Shown: positions 24,744 through 32,808 of the stretch, one piece after another | Position numbering within the stretch: position 1 is the stretch's first letter | Layout of the letters: every line of letters begins with the position of its first letter | Notes under the pieces: model-generated | The model's input: only the letters and a program-made list of their open reading frames with translations | Database searches by the model: none | What the model was told of the DNA's origin: nothing | NCBI GenBank assembly: GCA_030651965.1 | Contig: JAUSBQ010000206.1 | Coordinates: 1 to 33,254 of the forward strand | Length of the DNA stretch: 33,254 bases | Source of the DNA: Pseudolabrys sp. | Lineage (GTDB): Bacteria > Pseudomonadota > Alphaproteobacteria > Rhizobiales > Xanthobacteraceae | Direction: 5' to 3' | Translations under genes and position numbers: made by a program

Positions 24744-25270
24744 TGAATGACGAAGTGGCCGGGCGCAGTCGCATCGATTGGTTCATCGATGCCATCGAGG
24801 TGACGGCGGCGGGGTTTCTCGCCGTCGTCACCGCGCTCACCTTCGTCTCGGTGCTGCTGCGCTACTTCTTTGCCTGGTCGATCCCCGATGCCTACGACTT
24901 CACCCGCCTGCTGCTCGGCATCGTCATCTTCTGGGGCATGGCGGTGGCGAGCTATCGCGGCGACCACATCACCGTCGATCTGCTGTGGGGCGCGCTGCCC
25001 CCGGTCCTGCAACGCGCACTGGACGTGTTCGCCGCGCTGGTGACGCTGGTGGCGATCGCCGCCTTCACCTGGATGTTCGCCGACAAGGTGCTCGGCACCC
25101 GCGCCGACAATGTCGGCACCTTCGATCTTCGCCAGCCGGTCTGGATCTATTATGCCGTCGCCTGGATCGGCCTCGGCTCCGCCGTGCTGCTGCTGGTGCT
25201 GCGTACGTTCCGCCTGGTGTTCCGGCCGGAAACGCTCGCGCGATCGGCCGAGCCGCACGGAGTGGAATAG
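24743..25270 (+). CDS. dctQ: TRAP transporter small permease, DctQ family
   Basis: This encodes 175 residues from the ATG at 24743, which overlaps the dctP stop (TGATG, 24741-24745); a TTG three bases earlier is the alternative. Four hydrophobic segments are visible: around AAGFLAVVTALTFVSVLLRYFF, TRLLLGIVIFWGMAVASY, FAALVTLVAIAAF and YYAVAWIGLGSAVLLLVL. The short charged RGDHITVDLLWG between the second and third is characteristic. It forms the membrane complex with DctM and couples solute uptake to the sodium or proton gradient. Confidence 0.93.
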   Translation: MNDEVAGRSRIDWFIDAIEVTAAGFLAVVTALTFVSVLLRYFFAWSIPDAYDFTRLLLGIVIFWGMAVASYRGDHITVDLLWGALPPVLQRALDVFAALVTLVAIAAFTWMFADKVLGTRADNVGTFDLRQPVWIYYAVAWIGLGSAVLLLVLRTFRLVFRPETLARSAEPHGVE

Positions 25271-25273
25271 ACC

Positions 25274-26575
25274 ATGAGCACCGACGCGACCGCGATTGTC
25301 GGATTCATTACGCTGTTCGTGCTGATGATGCTGCGCGTGCCGGTCGGCATCGCCATGGGCCTCGTTGGCGTGCTCGGCTTCGGCTACCTGATCGGCGATA
25401 TCGGCCCTGCCATGAAGCTTCTGGCGCAGTCGCCGATCCGCACCGCGACAGACGCCGAATTCGCCGTGATTCCGCTGTTCCTGCTGATGGGCGCCTTCGC
25501 CTCGGCCTCCGGCATGAGCCGCGAACTGTTCCGCGCCGCGAATACGTTCCTCGGCCACTTTCGCGGCGGGCTCGGCATCGCCACCATCGCCGCCTGCGGC
25601 GGCTTTGCCGCGATCTGCGGCTCATCGGTCGCTACCGCTGCGACCTTCTCCAAGGTCGCCTATCCGGAGATGCGCGCGCACGGTTATCCGCAGAGCTTCG
25701 CCACCGGCGTGATCGCGGCCGGCGGCTCGCTCGGCATCATGATCCCGCCGTCGACCGTGCTCGCGGTCTACGGGCTGATCACCGAGCAGGACATCGGCAA
25801 GCTGTTCATCGCCGGCATCATTCCCGGCATTCTGGCGGTCGGCATGTACATCGCCACCATCAACATCATCGCCCTCCTGCGCCCGAAATTCCTGCCCTCT
25901 GCGCCGCCTCATTCCTGGTCCGAGCGGCTCGACGCGCTGCGCGGCATCTGGGCGGTGGTGCTGCTGTTCATTTTCATCATCGGCGGACTTTACGGCGGCC
26001 TGTTCACCGCGACCGAAGCCGCCGGCATGGGCGCGGCCGGCGCCTTCATCATCTCGGTGCTGCGCCAGAAACTGTCGCGCGCGGAGTTCTGGAAGGCGCT
26101 GATCGAGTCGCTGCGCACCACCGCCTCGGTGTTCACCATCCTGATCGGCGCGCTTATTTTTGGCTATTTCCTGACCATCACCCAGACACCGCAGAAGATC
26201 ACCGAATTCCTCACCGGCCTTGGGCTCGGCCCGCACGGCGTGCTGACGCTGATCATGCTGATGTATCTCGTGCTCGGCTGCGTCATGGACGCCATGGCGA
26301 TGATCATCCTGACCATCCCCATCGTATTCCCGGTGATCAAGGCGCTCGGCTTCGATCCGATATGGTTCGGCGTCATCATCGTGATGACGGTGGAGCTGGG
26401 CCTGATCCATCCGCCGGTCGGGATGAACGTCTTCGTCATCAAGAGCGTGATCAAGGACGTCAATCTGTCGACGATTTTCTACGGCGTGATGCCGTTCGTG
26501 CTGACCGATATCCTGCGGCTCGCCATCCTGATCGCCTTTCCGATTTTGGCGCTCTGGCTGCCCTCGCATATGTAA
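25274..26575 (+). CDS. dctM: TRAP transporter large permease, DctM family
   Basis: This encodes 433 residues and is strongly hydrophobic along its length, with about a dozen membrane segments as in DctM. Recognisable family stretches include FAVIPLFLLMGAFASASGM, GGFAAICGSSVATAATFSK, IMIPPSTVLAVYG, GLFTATEAAGMGAAGAF and IHPPVGMNVFVIKS. It begins 3 bases after the dctQ stop and is the transport-channel subunit. No terminator is seen in the 47 bases before the next gene, so the downstream ThDP gene may be in the same transcript. Confidence 0.95.
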   Translation: MSTDATAIVGFITLFVLMMLRVPVGIAMGLVGVLGFGYLIGDIGPAMKLLAQSPIRTATDAEFAVIPLFLLMGAFASASGMSRELFRAANTFLGHFRGGLGIATIAACGGFAAICGSSVATAATFSKVAYPEMRAHGYPQSFATGVIAAGGSLGIMIPPSTVLAVYGLITEQDIGKLFIAGIIPGILAVGMYIATINIIALLRPKFLPSAPPHSWSERLDALRGIWAVVLLFIFIIGGLYGGLFTATEAAGMGAAGAFIISVLRQKLSRAEFWKALIESLRTTASVFTILIGALIFGYFLTITQTPQKITEFLTGLGLGPHGVLTLIMLMYLVLGCVMDAMAMIILTIPIVFPVIKALGFDPIWFGVIIVMTVELGLIHPPVGMNVFVIKSVIKDVNLSTIFYGVMPFVLTDILRLAILIAFPILALWLPSHM

Positions 26576-26622
26576 CCTGGTTTCGTTCTATTGTTTCTTG
26601 TCACGGCTCATAGGATTCGCGC

Positions 26623-28335
26623 GTGTACACAGCAGGTACGGCTTTTCTCGAGGCTCTCAAGGAGGCCGGCGTCTCCTATATTTTCGCCAATCTCGGCAGC
26701 GACCATCCGGCCATTGTCGAATCGGTCGCCGAGGGCAAGGCGAGCGGGCGCGGATTCCCGGCCATGCTGACCTGCCCGAACGAAATGGTGGCGCTCTCCG
26801 CGGCGCATGGCTACGCCCAGGTGAGCGGGCAAGCGCAGGCGGTGATCGTCCATGTCGAGTGCGGCACCCAGGCGCTCGGCGGTGCCGTGCATAACGCGCT
26901 GCGCGGCCGCGTGCCGGTACTGATTTTCGCCGGCGCCACGCCCTATACGCAGGAAGGCGAACTCAAAGGGTCGCGCAACGAATGGATTCAATGGATCCAG
27001 GACATCGCCGACCAGCGCGGCATCGTCCGCAATTATGTGAAGTTCGATTACGAATTCCGCACCGGCCGCAACATCAAGCAGGTGACGCACCGGGCGCTGC
27101 AACTGGCCAGGAGCGATCCGAAGGGCCCGGTCTATCTCGTCGGCGCCCGCGAGGTGATGGAAGAGGACGCCACGCCCGTCGCCATCGACATGGCGCAATG
27201 GCCGGCGATCGCGCCCTTGCCGCTGCGCGCGAACGACGCCGGCGAACTGGCGCAGGCGCTCAACGGCGCCAAGCGGCCGCTGGTGGTGACCAGCGCGGTC
27301 GGCCGCAATCCGGCCGCCGTCGGCGAACTTATCAAACTTTGCCAGCGTCTCGGCATCGCCGTGCTGGAGCAATCGCCGGTCTGCATGAACTATCCGGCCG
27401 AAGACGCGCTCTATATGGGCAACCGCTGGAGCGAGCCATACCAGGAGCCGGTCCTGGCCGAGGCCGATGTGGTGCTGGTGCTCGACAGCGACGCGCCCTG
27501 GGTGCCGGCGATCAGCAAGCCCGCAGCCGACGCAAGAATCTTTCATATCGATGTCGATCCGCTCAAGCTCGATATCCCGCTCTGGTACTTCAAGGCGCAG
27601 CGCGTGTTTCAGGCCGATTGCGCCACCGCGCTGGCCCAGGTGAACGCCGCGCTGGACGGCATGACCATCGACGCCGCCAAAGCCGATGAGCGCAAGGCGC
27701 ATTACGGCAAGATGCACGAGGCGCTCGCCGCGCAATGGCTTGAGCGCGAGCAGCCGAACAGCGCGATGATCACGCCGGAATATTTCACCGCCTGCTTGCG
27801 CAAGCATATCGACGACAACACGACCATCCTCTCCGAAACGATCACCAACTACCCGACCATCGCCAACCATCTGCGGCCGTCGCGGCCGGGATCATATTTC
27901 CTCAGCGGCGGCTCCTCGCTCGGCTGGCATGGCGGCGCCGCGATCGGCGCCAAGCTCGCCTGCCCGGACAAGACGGTGATCGCGCTTTCCGGCGACGGCT
28001 CCTACATGTTCTCGGTGCCGTCCTCGGTACATTGGATGGCGCGCCGGTACGAAACGCCTTTCCTCCAGGTCATCTACAACAATGGCGGCTGGCGCTCGCC
28101 GAAGATGTCGACCCTGGCGGTCCATCCCAACGGCTATGCCAGCCGCGCCAACGCGATCGGCGTCGAGTTCGATCCGGCGCCCGACCACGCCGCGATTGCC
28201 GCCGCGGCAGGCGGCGCCTATGCGCGCAGACTGGAGCGGCCGGACGAAGTTGAAGCAGCGATCGCTGAAGCATTGAGAGTGGTGCGCGAGGAGAAGCGTT
28301 GCGCGGTGCTCGACGTTCGCGTACCGCATCTTTAA
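26623..28335 (+). CDS. thiamine-diphosphate-dependent enzyme, benzoylformate-decarboxylase-like, copy 1
   Basis: This encodes 570 residues from a GTG at 26623 (AGGA about 9 bases upstream). It has the usual three-domain layout: a PYR domain with the cofactor-activating E54 (CPNEMVALSAAHGYA), a middle domain, and a PP domain with the ThDP motif GDG at 457-459 to NN at 486-487. By eye S26 (NLGSDHP) and H77 (VHVECGTQ) line up with active-site S26 and H70 of benzoylformate decarboxylase, which favours an aryl alpha-keto-acid decarboxylase or carboligase over acetolactate synthase. It is followed by a vanillin-dehydrogenase-like gene, the decarboxylase-plus-dehydrogenase pairing known from mandelate degradation. 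The substrate is not determinable; automated pipelines would likely call it acetolactate synthase-like. Confidence 0.83.
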   Translation: MYTAGTAFLEALKEAGVSYIFANLGSDHPAIVESVAEGKASGRGFPAMLTCPNEMVALSAAHGYAQVSGQAQAVIVHVECGTQALGGAVHNALRGRVPVLIFAGATPYTQEGELKGSRNEWIQWIQDIADQRGIVRNYVKFDYEFRTGRNIKQVTHRALQLARSDPKGPVYLVGAREVMEEDATPVAIDMAQWPAIAPLPLRANDAGELAQALNGAKRPLVVTSAVGRNPAAVGELIKLCQRLGIAVLEQSPVCMNYPAEDALYMGNRWSEPYQEPVLAEADVVLVLDSDAPWVPAISKPAADARIFHIDVDPLKLDIPLWYFKAQRVFQADCATALAQVNAALDGMTIDAAKADERKAHYGKMHEALAAQWLEREQPNSAMITPEYFTACLRKHIDDNTTILSETITNYPTIANHLRPSRPGSYFLSGGSSLGWHGGAAIGAKLACPDKTVIALSGDGSYMFSVPSSVHWMARRYETPFLQVIYNNGGWRSPKMSTLAVHPNGYASRANAIGVEFDPAPDHAAIAAAAGGAYARRLERPDEVEAAIAEALRVVREEKRCAVLDVRVPHL

Positions 28336-28364
28336 GACCGGATTTGAGACCGGACATGAGACCC
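28334..28364 (+). repeat. short tandem repeat, about 12-base period (GAGACCGGA-type)
   Basis: AAGACCGGATTT, GAGACCGGACAT and then GAGACCC follow directly after the stop of the first ThDP gene. This is 2.6 units of a 12-base imperfect repeat in the 90-base gap before the aldehyde dehydrogenase. The gap otherwise holds the ribosome binding site GAGGGAGGA (about 28413-28421). No role is evident. Confidence 0.5.
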
Positions 28365-28425
28365 TGCGCCGCAGTCCGGCGGCAAGCCAAGCAATATAGA
28401 TTAAACCCAAACGAGGGAGGATGAC

Positions 28426-29868
28426 ATGAACGTATCGCTTCTGATCAATGGCGCCGATGTGACGGCGCTCGACAACACGACCTTCGACCGTCTCGATCCG
28501 TTCACCGGCAGCGTCGCCAGCACATCGCCGGCCGGCAAGGTCGCCGACGTCAACGCCGCCTGCGACGCCGCCGCCGCCGCGTTTCCGGCCTGGTCGGAGA
28601 CCGGCCCGAACGAACGGCGCAAGCTGCTGCTGAAGGCGGCCGACCTGCTGGAAGCCAAAACGCCGGAATTCATCAAGCTGACCATGGAAGAAACCGGCGC
28701 GACCGGGCCGTGGTCCGGTTTCAACGTGATGTTCGCCGCCAAGATCCTGCGCGAAGCCGCGTGCATGACCACGATGATTCACGGCGAGGTCATTCCCTCC
28801 GACAAGCCCGGCTGCTTCTCGATGGGCATCCGCCAGCCGGCCGGCGTCTGTGTCGGCATGGCGCCGTGGAATGCGCCGGTCATTCTCGGCGTGCGCGCGG
28901 TGGCGATGCCGCTGGCCTGCGGCAACACCGTGGTGATGAAGGCATCGGAAACCTGCCCCGCCACGCATATGCTGATCGGCAAGGTGTTGCAGGAAGCCGG
29001 CCTGCCGAAGGGCGTCATCAATATCGTGACGCATGCGCGTGAGGACGCGCCGCAGGTCGTCGAAGCGCTGATCGCGCATCCCGCCGTGCGCCGCATCAAC
29101 TTCACCGGATCGAGCCATGTCGGCCGCATCGTCGCGCAGACGGCGGCAAAATATCTCAAGCCTGTGCTGCTCGAACTCGGCGGCAAGGCGCCGTTGCTGG
29201 TGCTCGACGATGCCCACATCGACGACGCCGTCGATGCAGCGGCGTTCGGCGCCTTCATGCACATGGGTCAGATCTGCATGTCGACCGAGCGCATCATCGT
29301 CGACAACAAGATTGCCGACGCCTTCGTGGATAAGCTCGCCGCCAAGGCGAACGGCCTGCCCTACGGCGATCCGCGCGGCAAGGTCGTGCTCGGCTCGCTG
29401 GTCAGCGCACATTCCGCCGACCGCATGCAGGTATTGCTCGACGACGCGGTCAAGCAGGGCGCCAAGCTGGTCGCCGGCGGCAAGCGCAGCGGCACGGTCT
29501 GGTCCGCCACGCTGCTCGATCACGTCAACCCGCAGATGAAAATCTATCGGGAAGAATCCTTCGGCCCGGTGAAGAGCATCATCCGCGTCGATGGCGACGA
29601 TGAGGCCGTCAGCATCGCCAACGACACCGAGTATGGTCTGTCGTCCGCGGTGTTCAGCCAGAACATCCAGCGCGCGATGGGCATCGCCAAGCGCATCAAG
29701 GCCGGCATCTGTCACATCAACGGACCGACCGTGAACGACGAGCCGCAGATGCCGTTCGGCGGCACCAAGGATTCCGGCTATGGCCGTTTCGGCGGCACCG
29801 CCGCGATCGCCGAGTTCACGGAGCTGCGCTGGATCACCATCGAAAGCCACCAGCACTACCCATTCTGA
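28426..29868 (+). CDS. aldehyde dehydrogenase, vanillin/benzaldehyde-dehydrogenase-like
   Basis: This encodes 480 residues from the ATG at 28426 behind a strong GAGGGAGGA ribosome binding site. ALDH features are N149 in MAPWNAPV, NFTGSSHVGR for NAD binding, E250 in LELGGKAP and the catalytic C284 in GQICMSTER, 34 residues apart as usual. GVCVGMAPWNAPVILGVRA and GYGRFGGTAAIAEFTELRW give it the look of vanillin and salicylaldehyde dehydrogenases. It would oxidise an aromatic aldehyde to the benzoate, for example vanillin to vanillate, with NAD. Two ThDP enzymes flank it, so the aldehyde may come from decarboxylation of an arylglyoxylate. The ALDH class is certain; vanillin as the substrate is likely but unproven. 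Confidence 0.88.
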   Translation: MNVSLLINGADVTALDNTTFDRLDPFTGSVASTSPAGKVADVNAACDAAAAAFPAWSETGPNERRKLLLKAADLLEAKTPEFIKLTMEETGATGPWSGFNVMFAAKILREAACMTTMIHGEVIPSDKPGCFSMGIRQPAGVCVGMAPWNAPVILGVRAVAMPLACGNTVVMKASETCPATHMLIGKVLQEAGLPKGVINIVTHAREDAPQVVEALIAHPAVRRINFTGSSHVGRIVAQTAAKYLKPVLLELGGKAPLLVLDDAHIDDAVDAAAFGAFMHMGQICMSTERIIVDNKIADAFVDKLAAKANGLPYGDPRGKVVLGSLVSAHSADRMQVLLDDAVKQGAKLVAGGKRSGTVWSATLLDHVNPQMKIYREESFGPVKSIIRVDGDDEAVSIANDTEYGLSSAVFSQNIQRAMGIAKRIKAGICHINGPTVNDEPQMPFGGTKDSGYGRFGGTAAIAEFTELRWITIESHQHYPF

Positions 29869-29894
29869 GATACGGGCATTTACCCACGCAGATC

Positions 29895-29927
29895 AGGCTC
29901 GCCGCGCGCGCATAGCGCGGCGAGCCT
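29895..29927 (+). terminator. strong GC-rich hairpin after the aldehyde dehydrogenase gene
   Basis: AGGCTCGCCGCGC (29895-29907) and GCGCGGCGAGCCT (29915-29927) form a perfect 13-base stem around a 7-base loop, 26 bases after the stop. Only TTGCTTGT follows, so intrinsic termination would be weak; it may act as a partial terminator or a 3' stabilising structure between the ALDH and the second ThDP gene. Confidence 0.6.
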
Positions 29928-30014
29928 TGCTTGTAAGGCCTTCTCCCGTCGCGTAAAACACCCGCGAAAATAAGCATCCGCAGCCGATTGCGCGGATTTC
30001 CGGGGATGAAATAA

Positions 30015-31721
30015 ATGGCCGCGACACCGACGACCGGGCCACGGCCGGCTATCGCCGCCGAGGCTTTCCTCCGCGCGCTGGCCGATCACGGCACCGATTA
30101 CTTCTTTGCCAACCCCGGCACCGACTTCCCGCCGATCGTCGAAGCCTTCAGCCGCGCCAAAAAGACAAATGCCAAGGTGCCGATGCCGGTGCTGGTGCCG
30201 CATGAAAATCTCGCGGTCGCCATGGCGCATGGCGCCTATCTGATGAACGGCCGCCCGCAGGCGGTGATGGTGCATGTCAATGTCGGCACCGCCAACACCA
30301 TCAACAACCTCACCAACCTGTCGCGCGACCGCGTACCGCTCATCCTCGCCGCCGGCCGCACGCCGATCACCGAGAAAGGCTCGTTCGGCTCACGGTCGCG
30401 GCCGATCCACTGGGCGCAGGAAATGTTCGACCAGGCCGGCATGGTGCGCGAACTGGTGAAGTGGGATTACGAATTGCGCAACGCCGGTCAGGTCGGTGAC
30501 GTGGTGGCGCGCTCGGTCGAAGTGGCGATGGCGCATCCGCGCGGACCCATTTACCTCGTGCTGCCGCGCGAGCCGTTGTCGGCGCCGGTCGCGGAGCCGA
30601 TAGCGCCGATCAAGCCGCGCAGCGCGGCGCAGCGCGCTTTTCCCGATCCGAAGACTATCGCCACTCTGGCCGAATGGATCGCCGGCGCCGAGCGACCGCT
30701 GATCATCACCTCGGTATTGCCGGCCGACGCGGTGCGGACATTGAGCGCGCTCGCCGAGCGCTGCGCCATTCCCGTCATCACCCACAATCCGCGCAGCGTC
30801 TGCCTGCCGTCCAGCCATGCGATGCATTTCGGCTATGAGCCGGGCACGCTTCTGGCCGACGCCGATCTGGTGATTTCGCTGGAATCCGACGTGCCGTGGA
30901 TTCCGCATCTGCAACAGCCGGCGGCCGGGGCGCGCATCGTCCATATCGGCGAAGACCCCTTCTTCGTGCGCTACCCGATGCGCTCGTTTCCGAGTGATCT
31001 CGCGGTGCAGGCCGGCGTCGTCAACACGCTGGAAGCGCTGGTCGACGCGGTCGAGCCGCGTATGCAGATGGCAGAACCGCGCATTGCCGCGCGCCGCGCG
31101 CGCCTCGCCGAGCGCATGCGCACCCGGCGCGCGCAACTGGTGAAGGATTCGGTCGCGGGCGAGGGCATTTCCCCTGCATACCTGTCGCGTGCCATCTTCG
31201 AGGCGGTCGGCGAGGACGCCGTCATCTTCAACGAATATCCGTTGCGCGCCGACCACTGCCCGCGCGAGAAGCCCGGCACGCTGTTCGCGCTCGGACCGGC
31301 CGGCGGCCTCGGCTGGGGCCTGGGCGCGGCGCTCGGCGCCAAGCTCGCGGCGCCCGACAAGCTCATCGTCGCGACGCTCGGCGACGGCGCCTACATGTTC
31401 TCCAATCCCACGGTCGGCCACTGGGTCGCGCAGAAGCACAACCTGCCGATCCTCACCATTGTCTTCAACAACAGCCGCTATGGCGCCGTGCGCAACTCGA
31501 CTTTGGCCATGTTCAAGGACGGCGTCTCCGGCGAGAACGACGGCCGCGATCTGGCCGACCTCGATCCGGCGCCACCCTATGACGAAATGGCGAAGGCGCA
31601 GGGTGCGCACGCCGAACGTGTGGAAAAGGCCGCCGATCTGCCTGGCGCGCTGGCGCGCGCCCGCGATGCCGTGGTGAACGACAAGCGACAGGCGCTACTC
31701 AACGTCATTACGCCCTATTAG
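30015..31721 (+). CDS. thiamine-diphosphate-dependent enzyme, benzoylformate-decarboxylase-like, copy 2
   Basis: This encodes 568 residues. The PYR domain has E64 (VPHENLAVAMAHGAY), the PP domain the cofactor motif GDG at 456-458 to NN at 485-486. The positions aligned by eye with benzoylformate decarboxylase S26 and H70 hold T36 (NPGTDFP) and H87 (VHVNVGTAN). It is thus related to copy 1 but not a recent duplicate, and the Ser-to-Thr change suggests another substrate or reaction. Copy 1 and copy 2 both differ from true acetolactate synthase in this His. It is separated from the ALDH by a hairpin-bearing 146-base gap and followed 60 bases later by the amidohydrolase. Function beyond the ThDP family is unknown. 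Confidence 0.82.
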   Translation: MAATPTTGPRPAIAAEAFLRALADHGTDYFFANPGTDFPPIVEAFSRAKKTNAKVPMPVLVPHENLAVAMAHGAYLMNGRPQAVMVHVNVGTANTINNLTNLSRDRVPLILAAGRTPITEKGSFGSRSRPIHWAQEMFDQAGMVRELVKWDYELRNAGQVGDVVARSVEVAMAHPRGPIYLVLPREPLSAPVAEPIAPIKPRSAAQRAFPDPKTIATLAEWIAGAERPLIITSVLPADAVRTLSALAERCAIPVITHNPRSVCLPSSHAMHFGYEPGTLLADADLVISLESDVPWIPHLQQPAAGARIVHIGEDPFFVRYPMRSFPSDLAVQAGVVNTLEALVDAVEPRMQMAEPRIAARRARLAERMRTRRAQLVKDSVAGEGISPAYLSRAIFEAVGEDAVIFNEYPLRADHCPREKPGTLFALGPAGGLGWGLGAALGAKLAAPDKLIVATLGDGAYMFSNPTVGHWVAQKHNLPILTIVFNNSRYGAVRNSTLAMFKDGVSGENDGRDLADLDPAPPYDEMAKAQGAHAERVEKAADLPGALARARDAVVNDKRQALLNVITPY

Positions 31722-31781
31722 TCGCTGGCCGCGGCGCATTCAACGCGATAACAAGCCTCGAAGACAGTCACGGAGAGTTTC

Positions 31782-32795
31782 ATGCGCATCGACGCCTATA
31801 CCCATTTCATGCCGAGCCGGATGTTCAAGATTCTGGTCGATAGCGGCTATCCGGACATCGGCAAGCGCATGCGCGAAGTTCCGTGCATCCACGATCTCGA
31901 CATCCGCAAGAAGGTGGTCGACACCTTCCCCGACTACGCGCAGATTCTGTCCTTCGCGATGCCGCCGCTGGAAGTATTCGCAAAAGGCGACGGCGCCAAG
32001 GTCGAGGAATATGCCAGGCTGATCAATGACGAACTGGCGGAAATCATCGCCAAGGACAAAGGCCATTTCCCCGGCTGGGTGGCGCAAGGCGCGCTCGGCG
32101 CTCCTGACGCCGGCGTTGCCGAGGCGCAGCGCGCAATCAAGAACGGCGCGCTCGGCGTGCAGATCTACACCAACGTCGCCGGCAAACCGCTCGACGATCC
32201 CGCGTTCGAGCCGTTCTTCGCCGCGATGGAAAAGCTGGACAAGCCGATCTGGCTGCACCCGGCACGCAACGCCAGCGTCCCCGACTACGCCAGCGAGAAG
32301 ACATCGAAGTATGAGATCTGGTGGACCTTCGGCTGGTCCTATGAGACCGCCGCGGCAATGGCGCGGCTGGTGTTCTCCAAGCTTATGGACAAGTACCCGA
32401 AGCTCAAGATCATCACCCACCACTTCGGCGGCATCGTGCCGATGCTGGAAGGCCGCATCGGCCCCGGCTGGGATCAACTCGGTTCGCGCACGTCCGGTGA
32501 GGACCTCGGCAAGCTGCTCACCGAGCTGAAGAAGCGGCCGCTCGATTACTTCAAGCACTCGTTCTACGCCGACACCGCGACCTTCTCGTCGGAAGCCGGC
32601 ATGACGATGGGTCTGTCGTTCTACGATCACGACAAGATCGTGTTCGCGTCCGACTGCCCGTTCGATCCGGAGAAGGGCACGATGTACACGCGCGACGCGC
32701 TGCGTTTCCTCGAAGCCGCCAATATTTCGAAGGCCGAGCGGGAAGCGATCGCGCACGGCAATCTCGAACGCATCACCGGCACGAAGCTCGTTTAA
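31782..32795 (+). CDS. amidohydrolase-2 family protein (ACMSD/LigW-like decarboxylase or hydrolase)
   Basis: This encodes 337 residues from the ATG at 31782 (ACGGAGAG upstream). The TIM-barrel metal-site pattern is H8 (DAYTHFMP), H159 (WLHPARN), H213/H214 (ITHHFGG) and D291 (FASDCPFD), spaced as in aminocarboxymuconate-semialdehyde decarboxylase. The first motif is Y-T-H where relatives usually have H-x-H, or E-x-H in LigW and gamma-resorcylate decarboxylase, so the first metal ligand is Tyr6. Family members decarboxylate aromatic or muconate acids or hydrate and hydrolyse ring-cleavage products. In context it probably acts on an aromatic acid or ring-fission product, but the exact reaction is unknown. 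It is 13 bases before the FAD monooxygenase gene, probably one operon. Confidence 0.82.
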   Translation: MRIDAYTHFMPSRMFKILVDSGYPDIGKRMREVPCIHDLDIRKKVVDTFPDYAQILSFAMPPLEVFAKGDGAKVEEYARLINDELAEIIAKDKGHFPGWVAQGALGAPDAGVAEAQRAIKNGALGVQIYTNVAGKPLDDPAFEPFFAAMEKLDKPIWLHPARNASVPDYASEKTSKYEIWWTFGWSYETAAAMARLVFSKLMDKYPKLKIITHHFGGIVPMLEGRIGPGWDQLGSRTSGEDLGKLLTELKKRPLDYFKHSFYADTATFSSEAGMTMGLSFYDHDKIVFASDCPFDPEKGTMYTRDALRFLEAANISKAEREAIAHGNLERITGTKLV

Positions 32796-32808
32796 TTAAG
32801 AAGAAGAA

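Noticed and set aside
24778-26613. A 611-residue plus-strand open frame overlapping dctQ and dctM
   Set aside because: It runs out of frame through two clear membrane-protein genes and is Arg/His-rich without domain features.
26623-26630. GTGTACAC palindrome at the start of the first ThDP gene
   Set aside because: It is formed by the start codon and next codons; it is only 8 bases long and has no second copy in the region.
27892-29856. A 654-residue minus-strand open frame
   Set aside because: It is antisense to the ThDP and ALDH genes, with Arg/Ala/Asp/Gly-rich low-complexity composition typical of GC-rich shadow frames.
29895-29927. Treating the hairpin after the ALDH gene as a small RNA
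   Set aside because: There is no promoter signal or T-tract, and the position right after a stop codon fits a 3' structure better.
26623-31721. Calling the two ThDP enzymes acetolactate synthase (ilvB)
   Set aside because: No small subunit gene is near, the active-site His resembles benzoylformate decarboxylase, and the context is aromatic catabolism.
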